Shown: positions 8,959 to 16,863 of the stretch, in pieces | How the letters are laid out: each line of letters opens with the position of its first letter | Position numbering within the stretch: position 1 is the first letter of the stretch | Source: Vreelandella aquamarina | GTDB taxonomy: Bacteria > Pseudomonadota > Gammaproteobacteria > Pseudomonadales > Halomonadaceae | Direction: 5' to 3' | Assembly: GCF_900110265.1 (NCBI RefSeq) | Contig: NZ_FODB01000004.1 | Location: 1 to 64,000 of the forward strand | DNA length: 64,000 nucleotides | Notes under the pieces: model-generated | What the model was told of the DNA's origin: nothing | The model's input: the letters and a program-made list of their open reading frames with translations, nothing else | Database searches by the model: none | Made by a program: the position numbers and the translations under genes

Positions 8959-9390
8959 CTATACCAGCCTCAGCCCCTGTTGGTCGCTCCAGGCAGCTGC
9001 CAGAGCCTCGTCCAGCGGTTCGGCTAAGTGGGCAGGCAGGGCGGCGCGGGCTGCATCCAGCGAATCAAACGAGCGGTTACGCAGCCAGCAGTACGCCCAG
9101 GCGCAGGCTTCTTCATCGCTTTGCGGGGTGGGCCGAGCGGGCATCTGGTTGAGCAGAAACACCGCCGTGCGTGGCGCCCACAGCGGTATCTCGCCCTGCT
9201 GGTCTTGGCTCCACTGCTCTAGCGTGGCGCCACTTGGCGTAGCATCGGGGGTGCCTAGTTTAGCGACCCTAGCGGTTTCCGCCAGGATGAGTGCCAGCTG
9301 GTCGGCATCTGCCTGACCCAGCGAGCGCCACTGCCGCAACAGCGCCGATAGGCCAGCGCGCATCTTGGTATAAAAGTCATCTTGCGGCAT
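8959..9390 (-). CDS. Hypothetical protein, soluble, alpha-helical
   Basis: A 143-residue protein rich in Ala, Leu and Gln with Trp residues scattered through it (RQWRSLGQ, EQWSQDQQ, CAWAYCWL). No signal peptide or membrane segment. It is convergent with the HNH-like gene, with one base between the stops, and divergent from the patB-like gene. No family recognised. Confidence 0.6.
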   Translation of the reverse strand: MPQDDFYTKMRAGLSALLRQWRSLGQADADQLALILAETARVAKLGTPDATPSGATLEQWSQDQQGEIPLWAPRTAVFLLNQMPARPTPQSDEEACAWAYCWLRNRSFDSLDAARAALPAHLAEPLDEALAAAWSDQQGLRLV

Positions 9391-9429
9391 GCTCAGTGTT
9401 TACTCCCGTGGAAATAAGTGAGATTTGTT

Positions 9430-10593
9430 ATGGCGTTCGATTTTGCCACGCCCGTCGAGCGACGCGCTCCCGAAGGAAATTACGCCTCGCAGAAATGGCA
9501 CCGCTATGCGCAGGATGTGCTGCCGCTATGGGTCGCCGATATGGACTTTCATTCGCCGCCTGCGGTAATCGACGCGCTCCAACGGCGGGTGGCCCACGGC
9601 GTTTACGGCTATGGCGAAGTGCCCGCCACGCTCACCGCGGCCCTTTGCCAGTGGAGCGCTCACCACTATGCGTGGACCATTGAGCCCGAATGGCAGCAGT
9701 GGCTACCTGGTGTAGTGCCCGCGCTGCACTTTGCTGCCATGGCATTGACCCAGCCAGGGGAGGGCGTGCTGACCATTGCACCTATTTACCCGCCCTTCCT
9801 GGCCGTGGCTGAACGCACTGGGCGGCTAGCGCAACAGGCGATGTTAGCGGAGCCAGCCGCCCCTGGCGAGCCTTGGCAGCTGGATATCGCAGCGCTGGAA
9901 GCGGCCATTACCCCGCAAACCCGACTACTGCTCTGGTGCCACCCTCATAACCCGACCGGGCGCGTATGGATGCTGAGCGAGCTTGAGCAGTTAGCCGCCT
10001 TGGTCGAGCGCCATGATTTCTGGGTAGTCTCCGATGAGCTGCACTGTGATTTGCTGCTGGATGAAGGAGCACGCCATCGCCCTCTGGCGGCGCTGTTCCC
10101 TTAGCTGGCCAAACGCACGATTACTCTATGGGCGCCCTCAAAAACATTCAACGTGGCCGGGTTAACCAGCGCCTGCGCGGTCATTCCCGACGCCACGCTA
10201 CGAAAGCACTTTGCCGCGGCCACAAAAGGTTTTTTACCGGATGGTAACGTGCTGGGCTTGGTGGCCGCCGAGGCAGCGTATCGAGAGGGCGAGCCTTGGC
10301 GACAAGCACTGCTGGACGTTCTACGCAGCCATCGAGCTGCGTTGGAAGCACGTGTGGCAACGTGGTCTGGGGTGTCGCTGAGCGCGCCAGAATCGACTTA
10401 TTTGGCGTGGCTAGATATGCGTGAAACGGGCCTGGGGGCATCTCCCGCACAAGCGCTGTTGGAGCAGGCGGGTGTGGCGCTGTCAGACGGCGCGGCTTTT
10501 GGCTGCCCAGGGTTTGTACGGCTTAACTTTGGAACCACCGCTTCCCAATTGGAAGCGGCGTTATCGCGGATGGATACGCTGTTAAAAGCGTAA
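9430..10593 (+). pseudogene. PatB/MalY-like C-S lyase gene interrupted by an amber codon
   Basis: Both halves read in one frame as a PLP-dependent cystathionine beta-lyase/aminotransferase of about 387 residues. The first half has VLPLWVADMDFHSPPAVIDAL, HGVYGYGEVP and LLWCHPHNPTGRVW, then the Asp of the PLP pyridine contact in WVVSDELHCDLLL. A single TAG at 10102-10104 interrupts LAALFP-stop-LAKRTITLWAPSKTFNVAG, where relatives usually have Glu or Gln. The catalytic Lys of SKTFN is encoded at 10141-10143, after the stop, so the first fragment alone is dead. No indel is present. It may be a recent nonsense mutation, a sequencing error, or a suppressed codon. Confidence 0.85.
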
Positions 10594-10614
10594 CGTTGCC
10601 TTCGTCAGGCGCTA

Positions 10615-11559
10615 TCAATAGAGCAGGGCGAACAGCTTGCGGCGGTAGGTGACCGTTAGAGGGTGGTCGGCTCCCAGCGCGTCAAAGACCTGTAGCAGCG
10701 TTTTGCGGGCCGCGTCGTCGTTATAGGCGCGGTCCTGCTTCATCAGCGCCAGCAGAGCTTCCAGGCCTGCGTCGTACTGGCCATCGGCCACTTGGCGTAG
10801 CGCCCGCTGGTACTGCGCTTCGCTGTCAGTGCGATCACCCAGCGCGGCGATCTCTTCTGTTGAGAGTGCCTGTTCGCTGAACTCGATGCTGGCGCGAACG
10901 CCACGGGCGGGTGCTGCATCGCGCTCCTCTGGCGGCAGGTTATCCAGCACGCTACGGGCTTCTTCACCACGCCCTTCCGCCACCAGCGCTTTGGCAAGGC
11001 CAATTTGGTAGGCGTAATGTTCCGGGTATTGGCCAATCAGCGTTTGGTAAATCTCCCGCGCGCCTGCGGCATCGCCAGCGCTCAAGGCTTCTTCCGCCTG
11101 CTCTTCGGGGCTGGGCGGTGCGTCGCCGGGGGCAGGGAAGTAGCGGTTCAACCACTCGCGCACTTCTTTTTCAGGCAGTGCCCCTTGGAAGCTGTCTACT
11201 AAGCCGCCTTGGCTAATGAGCTTCACGTCAGGCACCGAGCGCACGCCCAATTGCCCAGCGATCTCTGGATTGGCTTCCACATCCAGCGTTGCCAGCAAGA
11301 AGGCACCGGCGTACTCCACCGCCAGTTTCTCAAGCACCGGCATCAGGTTCTTGCACGGCTCGCACCAAGGAGCCCAGCAGTCCATCAGCACCGGCACCTG
11401 CATAGAGGCTTCCAGTACCTGCTGAATGTTGCCTGCGTTGAGCTCAATGATGACCTCTTCGCGAGTCACGCTAGGGCGCTCGCCACTGGTGGGCGCATTA
11501 TTGCTCGCGACAGGGTCGGCAGTCATCGGGTTGCCGGTACGGGGATCAATAATCGACAT
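10615..11559 (-). CDS. cnoX: Thioredoxin-TPR chaperone CnoX (YbbN)
   Basis: A protein of about 314 residues (start at 11559, or 11574 with five more residues; neither has a strong Shine-Dalgarno). An N-terminal thioredoxin domain carries LMDCWAPWCEPCKNLMPVLE, a full CxxC, and the cis-Pro in VRSVPDVKL. A linker and a C-terminal TPR-like helical region follow (EEALSAGDAAGAREIYQTLI to the end). E. coli CnoX protects proteins during hypochlorous stress and works with GroEL. E. coli CnoX lacks a redox CxxC, whereas this one keeps it, so redox activity is possible. Confidence 0.92.
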   Translation of the reverse strand: MSIIDPRTGNPMTADPVASNNAPTSGERPSVTREEVIIELNAGNIQQVLEASMQVPVLMDCWAPWCEPCKNLMPVLEKLAVEYAGAFLLATLDVEANPEIAGQLGVRSVPDVKLISQGGLVDSFQGALPEKEVREWLNRYFPAPGDAPPSPEEQAEEALSAGDAAGAREIYQTLIGQYPEHYAYQIGLAKALVAEGRGEEARSVLDNLPPEERDAAPARGVRASIEFSEQALSTEEIAALGDRTDSEAQYQRALRQVADGQYDAGLEALLALMKQDRAYNDDAARKTLLQVFDALGADHPLTVTYRRKLFALLY

Positions 11560-11670
11560 GGGTAAACTCTGCATCGCATAAAAAAGGTTACTTCATGATA
11601 TGCAGGCAGCCGCCCAGGGATTCAAGGAAGTGAAGGGAAATAAAGCGCTGAGCCGGAAGAGCGCACACAA

Positions 11671-11702
11671 AAAAGCCGATCCCCTAAAGAATCGGCTTTT
11701 TC
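11671..11702 (+). terminator. Hairpin terminator next to the tRNA relic
   Basis: AAAAGCCGAT and ATCGGCTTTT form a 10-bp stem with a 10-base loop and T run. It lies upstream of cnoX on the opposite strand; no + strand gene ends immediately before it, so what it terminates is unclear. Confidence 0.65.
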
Positions 11703-11708
11703 TATGTT

Positions 11709-11732
11709 TGGTAGCGGGGACGGTTATGAGCC
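11709..11732 (-). pseudogene. Relic of an initiator tRNA-fMet gene
   Basis: Read on the minus strand this is GGCTCATAACC (anticodon arm with CAT) fused to GTCCCCGCTACCA (acceptor end with CCA). Both pieces are identical to the intact initiator tRNA at 42495-42571; the 23 bases between them there (42508-42530) are missing here, as is the 5' half. It cannot fold as a tRNA. It marks the edge of the accessory patch and may be a scar of recombination at a former tRNA. Confidence 0.7.
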
Positions 11733-11920
11733 GGATTGATTTGATTTTCTTAGCGCTGCTTTATTTGTTGTTATTTGTCTAAATAGCCTGCTATATAAGG
11801 GTTTCCGTCGGTTTTTGAAATGCTGTCTAGGTAATTTAAGGTCAATCTAGCACGCTAAAGAGTGTCACAAAATAAAATGTAAAATTTACAGCATAAATGA
11901 CCGTTAGGCTGCTGCTGAGG
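11733..11920. other. AT-rich stretch without genes
   Basis: About 190 bases between the tRNA relic and the IS30 remnant. It is clearly more AT-rich than its surroundings. No reading frame or hairpin of note was found apart from a near-palindrome TGTAAAATTTACA close to 11879. Confidence 0.5.
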
Positions 11921-12109
11921 TCGGCAGCGGGTTAGCCGGACTCTGAAACCGGCGAGACTGGCATCATAGGTTTTGTCAGAACGGATTGTTTGGTATGCCA
12001 GTTCCCGTGAGATGGCGCTGGGCGGATGTTCCAATTGTCGGGCGATGGTTCGGATTTAGTAGTGAACCCGCATCTGCATGATGGCGGCTCGGTCTTCAGT
12101 AGAGAGGTC
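11921..12109 (-). pseudogene. IS30-family transposase remnant (N-terminal part)
   Basis: Reading the minus strand from 12109 gives DLSTEDRAAIMQMR, a stop, then IRTIARQLEHPPSAISREL and later SDKTYDASLAGFRVRLTR. This is the N-terminal helix-turn-helix of IS30-family transposases (pattern LSxEDRAAIM, IARQLxxSPSTISREL, YDAxxA). A stop codon sits inside, residues are missing, and no DDE catalytic domain follows, so it is a decayed fragment. No terminal inverted repeats were found. Confidence 0.72.
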
Positions 12110-12263
12110 GCAATAGCAATGAGTCGTGGCAAAACCATACCGGAGGGTCAGATATTGCATTTGGTCATTGAGACCGCCAACCCAAGTGCGAATAGTCAAC
12201 GGCATCTTATTGGTGATACGGCTACAGTGGAAGCCGCTTGAAGCATTCGATTGATGAGTTTAT
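12110..12263. other. Stretch without a recognisable gene
   Basis: About 150 bases between the transposase remnant and the toxin-antitoxin promoter. The transposase frame stays open upstream of the conserved part here, but I see no family similarity in it. It may be further decayed mobile-element sequence. Confidence 0.4.
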
Positions 12264-12281
12264 TATATCTGAACTGATATA
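12264..12281. promoter_or_regulatory. Putative operator of the toxin-antitoxin operon
   Basis: TATATC and GATATA form an inverted repeat separated by six bases, 25 bases before the toxin start, within an AT-rich promoter-like stretch. Type II systems are normally autoregulated by the antitoxin binding such a repeat; that role is inferred. Confidence 0.5.
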
Positions 12282-12306
12282 AATTTATGGCAGTCAAGGA
12301 GCCAGC

Positions 12307-12630
12307 GTGGCGCGCAAGAAACCTGTTGCATTCGTTGGAGACTCGAAGGATCGGCTGCGCGACTTCTCTCTGGACGCCAAGCGAGAAGCGGGGTTTCAGA
12401 TAGACAAGATTCAGGCTGGAGGCCAGCCGGACGATTTCCGCCCAATGCCAAGCGTTGGCCCTGGTGTCATGGAAATCCGCATTCGGGAACACAACGGCGC
12501 CTTTCGGGTCTTCTACGTGGCCAACCGGGGCGACGCGGTATTTGTGCTCCACTGCTTCCAGAAGAAAACCCAGCAGACCGCCAAAAAAGACATCGACTTG
12601 GGCAAGCAGCGATACAAGGAGCTGCCCTGA
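12307..12630 (+). CDS. HigB-like toxin (RelE superfamily, Gp49-like)
   Basis: A 107-residue basic protein with a GTG start behind AAGGAG. It has the phage-derived Gp49/HigB pattern: VAFVGDSKDRLRDFSLDAKREAG, then VMEIRIREHNGAFRVFYVANRGDAVFVLHCFQKK with the conserved R-x-FYVA and H-x-FxKK blocks, and a tail TAKKDIDLGKQRYKEL. Such toxins usually cut mRNA on the ribosome. Its partner follows 26 bases later (toxin first, as in higBA). Confidence 0.88.
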   Translation: MARKKPVAFVGDSKDRLRDFSLDAKREAGFQIDKIQAGGQPDDFRPMPSVGPGVMEIRIREHNGAFRVFYVANRGDAVFVLHCFQKKTQQTAKKDIDLGKQRYKELP

Positions 12631-12656
12631 GCCCAACCACCAAGCGAGGTTAGAAA

Positions 12657-12950
12657 ATGGCCATCGAGTATTACGACAGTGTGTGGGACGCCATCGAGGA
12701 CACTCCTGAAGAGGCGCTGAACATGCGGCTGCGCTCCGAGCTCATGGCGAGGATTGCTGGCCGTGTAAGGGAGTGGGATATTACTCAGAAAGAGGCTGCA
12801 CATCGTCTGGGAATCACCCAACCCCGCCTCAACGACTTGCTGAACGGCCAGATTAATAAGTTCAGTCTCGATGCTTTGGTCAACCTGACGGGGCCAGCTA
12901 ACTTCCATCTCGAACTGGAGATTGAAGACGAGAAGGAAGTAGCCGCCTGA
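12657..12950 (+). CDS. HigA-like antitoxin, XRE helix-turn-helix
   Basis: A 97-residue protein whose central helix-turn-helix is clear (WDITQKEAAHRLGITQPRL, then NDLLNGQINKFSLDALVNL). This is the HigA-2/XRE form paired with Gp49-like toxins. It should neutralise the upstream toxin and repress the operon. Preceded by a GAGG site at 12646; followed by a hairpin terminator. Confidence 0.88.
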   Translation: MAIEYYDSVWDAIEDTPEEALNMRLRSELMARIAGRVREWDITQKEAAHRLGITQPRLNDLLNGQINKFSLDALVNLTGPANFHLELEIEDEKEVAA

Positions 12951-12974
12951 GAGTGACCAGATAAACTGGGTTCA

Positions 12975-13023
12975 GCTAGACAAGTGAAGAAATTCTTGGC
13001 CTCAGTTCACTTGATGAGCTTTT
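12975..13023 (+). terminator. Hairpin terminator after the toxin-antitoxin operon
   Basis: CAAGTGAA (12981-12988) pairs with TTCACTTG (13006-13013), extended by AGCT/AGCT after a small internal loop, and is followed by TTTT. Confidence 0.6.
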
Positions 13024-13046
13024 AACGACTGACTGCCTCTCAAAGG

Positions 13047-15419
13047 CTAAAGCAATCTGGTTTGCCCGGAAGCGATAAACTTATACCCCATAGCCTTATA
13101 GCCTTTCTCACGCTTTCGGAACATTCGCTCAAGCATAGGCAGGCCAGTATCCAAGTAATCATAGACAGTGACTTCTAGTTTGCCTTCGGTGTCTCGATGG
13201 AGTCTGCCTGCATACTGTGACAGCGTTCCTTTCCATGCGATGGGCAGAGCTAAAAACAGGGTGTCCAGTCGAGGCAAGTCAAAGCCTTCTCCAATGTATT
13301 TCCCAGTTGCAACGATGACTTGAACCCTATGCAACTCTTTTTCTGCCAACTGGCGCTCTTTGACGCGCATCCCACCACGTAAGATAACTGACGATATGGA
13401 TTCAGCATCCAGCAGTGTCGCCAAGGTCTCGGCATGTTCTCGTCGTTCCGTCAGCACAAGGCAATTTGCTTGGTTGTGCGCACAGCTTGCAACATCCTGA
13501 ACAATGGCCTCATTTCGGGCGCTGCTCTGGGCAAGCCAATGGTAAACCGATGCGATATGGGGCCGCACGCTAGGCTGGCAGATGTGGGTGGGTGGCGTTT
13601 CGTGATGCTCTCGAACAATGACGTGTTGAATAAATCGGTTACTGTGGTGCGCCTGGGCTTTGTGACGAATGGGCCCTGCAACCATCAACATGATTTTTTG
13701 GTGGCCATCCTGACGATCAGGCGTTGCTGTCAAACCAATGACGTATCGGGCGCTGACCTCATTAAGCAACATCTCGTAACGTGGCGCTGAGATATGATGG
13801 CATTCATCGATGATGACTTGCCCGTACTCCTTGACCTGCTTCGAGACTGTATTGTCTTTCTTATTGATCAAGCTTTGGTAAGTGGCAACGTCGACCTGCC
13901 CAGTAGGTTTCTTTTTACCGCCGCCAATTACACCGATGAGCGCACCCTCAAGGAAGGTGTCGAGTCGCTCCTTCCATTGATCAAGTAGCTGACGACTGTG
14001 CGTGAGGATCAGTGTGTTGACTTGCCGCCTGGTTATCACGCCAATAGCCGTTACGGTTTTACCGAAAGCGGTCGGTGCATGAAGTATTCCGGTATCGTGT
14101 TGGACAAGTGCCTGCACCGCCTTGTCCTGGTCGCCACGCAGCGTTGCTTTTAGGCTGACTCCAGGTAAAAACTGGCCTGATATTCTACGGTCATCAATGT
14201 CCACCGTGATTCCCTGTTTCAGCAGCAGATCTTGAAGCTCATCCAAGCAGCCTCTGGGAATAGAAAGATAACCTTGCTCAATATGGGCGCATGATATGTA
14301 GCGAGGGATGCCATGCGTCGAGAAACGAAGCGACTGTGTTTTGAAAAATACAGGATTAGCAAAGCTGGCCATTCGCTTTATTCGTGTCGCCAATGTTCCT
14401 GGAATGCCTGATAACTTTATATAAATGTGACTGGTCAGGATGAGCGTGATGCTTTCAGGACATCCAGAAATCTTCCCTGTATCAACCGGTAACGTTGACT
14501 CCCACGGCAACACAGTATCTACAGTCACACCGGAATTAGCCTCCTTGCCGATCAGCTCTTCAAGCTGAGCTGATGAAAGTGTCTGTTGCTGACTGAGCAG
14601 TGCCCATTGATCCGGGTATGGCGTAAAGTTGTCGTCGACGAAGACGGTGCATCCGCGACTTCGCGCCTCGTGTTGAAGCGGCAGGGCAATCAGATTGCCA
14701 AACCCACCATCAGGCATGGTGTCTTGGTTAGGAAATAGCCGGTCATAGGAGTCGAAGGATAAGCCTGGATGAAGCTCCATGGCCTTATCCAACAATTTGA
14801 ATCCCAACCTCCTCGCTGACGAAGCTTGAACTGCTTCTGAAAAGAAAACCCATAGATGGGCACCCGCACCGGACCGAGAAACCTCCACAAGATAGGGTAC
14901 GCCTTCACCACGACAGACCTGGGCTAGTGCACGAACATCCGCTTTCCAGTCCCCCTTATCAAAATCCGCCGCCAGCAAGTAACAAGAGCTATCCGGCAGT
15001 AAAGGGTAAAGGCCGGTCACATGTTTGCCAGACAGGTGGTCATAAACTGCATCAAAATCGAGGGGCTTGAAATTTTTGTGTCGACATTCTCCGCACTTGA
15101 TCCGTGGTTTCTGACAGATGACCGGCATCCACTCGTTCGCACAAGCGACAGCATAGCCGGAACGACCGCCGGAACTCTGCCAGCGAACCGCATAAACATC
15201 CTGCCTGCCTCGAAAGAGTTTTCGGTATACTTCAACTTTCTGGCCAGGGGTGAGTAGCGGTAAATCATGTCGGTTTGCAGAGCGATACAGCTCTTGCTTT
15301 CGAGAAAGGAGAGCAGCCTTTTCTTGTTCAAGCTCTGATAGTCTCAGCTCAATAGTGACGAGTTCTTGATCTGTGCGGATACCTACCTCGTGCCCAGTAA
15401 AGCTATAGGGGTCTACGGT
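13047..15419 (-). CDS. AEP-type primase fused to SF2 helicase (TOTE-like), 5' end abnormal
   Basis: The first ATG is at 15128 (693 residues), but the same frame stays open for 97 more codons to 15419 and these are clearly family sequence: a coiled coil (IELRLSELEQEKAALLSRK), then KVEVYRKLFRGRQDVYAVRW and GYAVACANEW leading into a Cys cluster (CQKPRIKCGEC). No ATG, GTG or TTG lies in them; an ATC at 15380 behind GAGGTAGGT or a CTG at 15347 are the only candidates. A primase-like domain (LLAADFDKGDW, SRSGAGAHLW, SYDRLFPNQDT) precedes a helicase with Walker A APTAFGKTV, box DECHH, GLTATPDR and QYAGRLHR. This fusion resembles proteins Pfam calls AEP-TOTE, linked to mobile or conflict systems. It stands alone here. 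It may be 5'-damaged. Confidence 0.8.
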   Translation of the reverse strand, partial: TVDPYSFTGHEVGIRTDQELVTIELRLSELEQEKAALLSRKQELYRSANRHDLPLLTPGQKVEVYRKLFRGRQDVYAVRWQSSGGRSGYAVACANEWMPVICQKPRIKCGECRHKNFKPLDFDAVYDHLSGKHVTGLYPLLPDSSCYLLAADFDKGDWKADVRALAQVCRGEGVPYLVEVSRSGAGAHLWVFFSEAVQASSARRLGFKLLDKAMELHPGLSFDSYDRLFPNQDTMPDGGFGNLIALPLQHEARSRGCTVFVDDNFTPYPDQWALLSQQQTLSSAQLEELIGKEANSGVTVDTVLPWESTLPVDTGKISGCPESITLILTSHIYIKLSGIPGTLATRIKRMASFANPVFFKTQSLRFSTHGIPRYISCAHIEQGYLSIPRGCLDELQDLLLKQGITVDIDDRRISGQFLPGVSLKATLRGDQDKAVQALVQHDTGILHAPTAFGKTVTAIGVITRRQVNTLILTHSRQLLDQWKERLDTFLEGALIGVIGGGKKKPTGQVDVATYQSLINKKDNTVSKQVKEYGQVIIDECHHISAPRYEMLLNEVSARYVIGLTATPDRQDGHQKIMLMVAGPIRHKAQAHHSNRFIQHVIVREHHETPPTHICQPSVRPHIASVYHWLAQSSARNEAIVQDVASCAHNQANCLVLTERREHAETLATLLDAESISSVILRGGMRVKERQLAEKELHRVQVIVATGKYIGEGFDLPRLDTLFLALPIAWKGTLSQYAGRLHRDTEGKLEVTVYDYLDTGLPMLERMFRKREKGYKAMGYKFIASGQTRLL

Positions 15420-15664
15420 TTAACAGGTTAGAGACGCTTATTTGTAGTCTAGCTTATCGTCAGCACTCGGCTGACAGACCACACTCGTCACCATAAAAAT
15501 TTACGGCGATCTATTTTGATATAATAGTAATGCATTGGACTGACAACACTGAGGCATGGTGTGACAAAGTTGGTAATATCGAAGATCAAACCCCCTTCCG
15601 GAGCGCTCGCTGAGATCGAGCGAGTCAACATTAACATTGCCAATCAATTGCCAGTATATAAACG
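15420..15664. other. Intergenic stretch upstream of the DUF488 gene
   Basis: No gene seen. A TATAAT at 15520-15525 is a possible -10 box for the DUF488 gene, though the -35 region is weak. CGCTCGCTGAGATCGAGCG near 15603 is a short inverted repeat. The in-frame stop that closes the upstream end of the primase-helicase frame is at 15420-15422. Confidence 0.4.
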
Positions 15665-16096
15665 ATGTCGTATGAAATCATGTTAAAGCGTATATATGCG
15701 CCGATAGAGGATCACGACGGCACGCGCGTGCTGGTTGATCGGGTACGTCCTAGCGGGCTGTTTCCCAATTTATTGGCACTGAATGAGTGGTATCCAGAGA
15801 TAGCGCCTGCCTCTCAATTATGCAGTCAGTATCGACAGAAAAAAATCAGTCAATCACTCTTTCTTGAGCGCTACAAGCGTGAGCTGAAGGCATGTCCTGA
15901 CAAGCTACTGCCTTTAATGAGATTCGCACGAGCGGGGCGGGTTACCCTACTAACCGCCGCTCGTGAAATTGAAGATTCCCACCTTCCAGTAATCAAAGAG
16001 CTGGTGCTATCAGCGCTCGAAGAGGAAGACGCCAGTGATCGTGAATTTTGCTCATCGCCCTGCCTGGCGCACACATTACCCACTTCTCAACGTTAG
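15665..16096 (+). CDS. Diverged DUF488 protein
   Basis: A 143-residue protein related to the YeaO-type DUF488 family: IMLKRIYAPIEDHDGTRVLVDRV, then LNEWYPEIAPASQL and FLERYKREL. The family hallmark LVDRLWPRG is altered here to LVDRVRPSG, and the C-terminus is about 25 residues longer than the second copy in this window (26034-26384), which keeps LVDGIWPRG. Function of DUF488 is unknown. No strong ribosome binding site is visible. It is convergent with a Yip1-family gene. Confidence 0.78.
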   Translation: MSYEIMLKRIYAPIEDHDGTRVLVDRVRPSGLFPNLLALNEWYPEIAPASQLCSQYRQKKISQSLFLERYKRELKACPDKLLPLMRFARAGRVTLLTAAREIEDSHLPVIKELVLSALEEEDASDREFCSSPCLAHTLPTSQR

Positions 16097-16169
16097 ACCG
16101 TTTGCTTCACGCGTCATCATTGGGCTTGACGATGAATGGGTTGGTGCCAGTGCGCCTAATATTCATGGC

Positions 16170-16736
16170 TTAATAAGCCCAGATAACAGCAAACAAAATA
16201 CCCCACCCCAGAGCACTGGCAGCCATGATTGTGTAAGTGGCTGAGATCGTAGCAACATCAAATTCTTGATGGGTACAGAGTGCTTGTAAGCCGTGGTAAA
16301 TCAAGCTGCAAGAGATGCCCAGCCCGCTAAGTATAACCACTACGTTGAAAAGTAAGCTGGGTACCAATAGTGCCAATGAAGCGACGAATAACGGTAGTGG
16401 TGCAAGTGTGGCAAGTAAATAGGCATCTTGATAGCTGATAGATAGCTCTTCAGTTCCATTGACTACAGCGTAGATTACCCAGCCAATAACGAAAAAACTC
16501 AATATCTCTGCTAGGAAAATAATTGTCGTGATAAAACGCCACTCTCGGTCAGCAAAGCCCGCCATAAATGCATCGCCGTAATGGGTGCCCGCATAATAGA
16601 GCATTACTGGCGGCAAGAGGGACATGGGTAACACCACCAGCCAAGCTAGTAAAGGAATGGAGGGGGAGGAAGCCTGTAGCTCTTTCCAGCCTTCACGATG
16701 GTTGAATGGTAATTTGAGAAAAGTGAGTGCTCTCAT
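16170..16736 (-). CDS. Yip1-family inner-membrane protein, copy A
   Basis: A 188-residue protein with five hydrophobic segments, a typical Yip1-domain layout. The start at 16736 follows AGGGGGTATCTGAA. It is a close paralogue of the gene at 26454-27020: both share LPMSLLPPV, YGDxF, FADRxWRFITTI, LAPLPL, LVPSLLFN and YHGLQALC, and both end in IWAY or VWAY. A TATCATA-type palindrome lies 40 bases upstream, between this gene and a divergent MarR regulator. Role unknown. Confidence 0.82.
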   Translation of the reverse strand: MRALTFLKLPFNHREGWKELQASSPSIPLLAWLVVLPMSLLPPVMLYYAGTHYGDAFMAGFADREWRFITTIIFLAEILSFFVIGWVIYAVVNGTEELSISYQDAYLLATLAPLPLFVASLALLVPSLLFNVVVILSGLGISCSLIYHGLQALCTHQEFDVATISATYTIMAASALGWGILFAVIWAY

Positions 16737-16775
16737 TTCAGATACCCCCTGCAGGTGTAATCTCAATGGTTATTT

Positions 16776-16792
16776 GTATCATAGTGTGATAT
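16776..16792. promoter_or_regulatory. Putative operator palindrome between Yip1 copy A and marR
   Basis: GTATCATA-G-TGTGATAT is an imperfect 17-bp palindrome, 40 bases upstream of the Yip1 start and 72 bases before the MarR start. It matches the perfect palindrome upstream of Yip1 copy B in sequence and position, and so is a good candidate site for the adjacent MarR protein. Confidence 0.6.
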
Positions 16793-16863
16793 TGTATTTT
16801 TCTAAAGCGCTCTAAATTGGCGAGTCAGCAATAGCCGAGTATGTGGTAAAGAGAATTGGAAAA

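Noticed and set aside
12026-12241. A + strand frame of 71 codons in the accessory patch
   Set aside because: It lies opposite the IS30 transposase fragment, has no ribosome binding site and no recognisable motif.
13434-13790. A + strand frame of 118 codons opposite the helicase
   Set aside because: It is antisense to conserved helicase motifs and has no independent support.
15017-15331. A 104-codon frame overlapping the 5' end of the primase-helicase
   Set aside because: It is out of frame with residues that clearly match the primase-helicase family, so it is a shadow.
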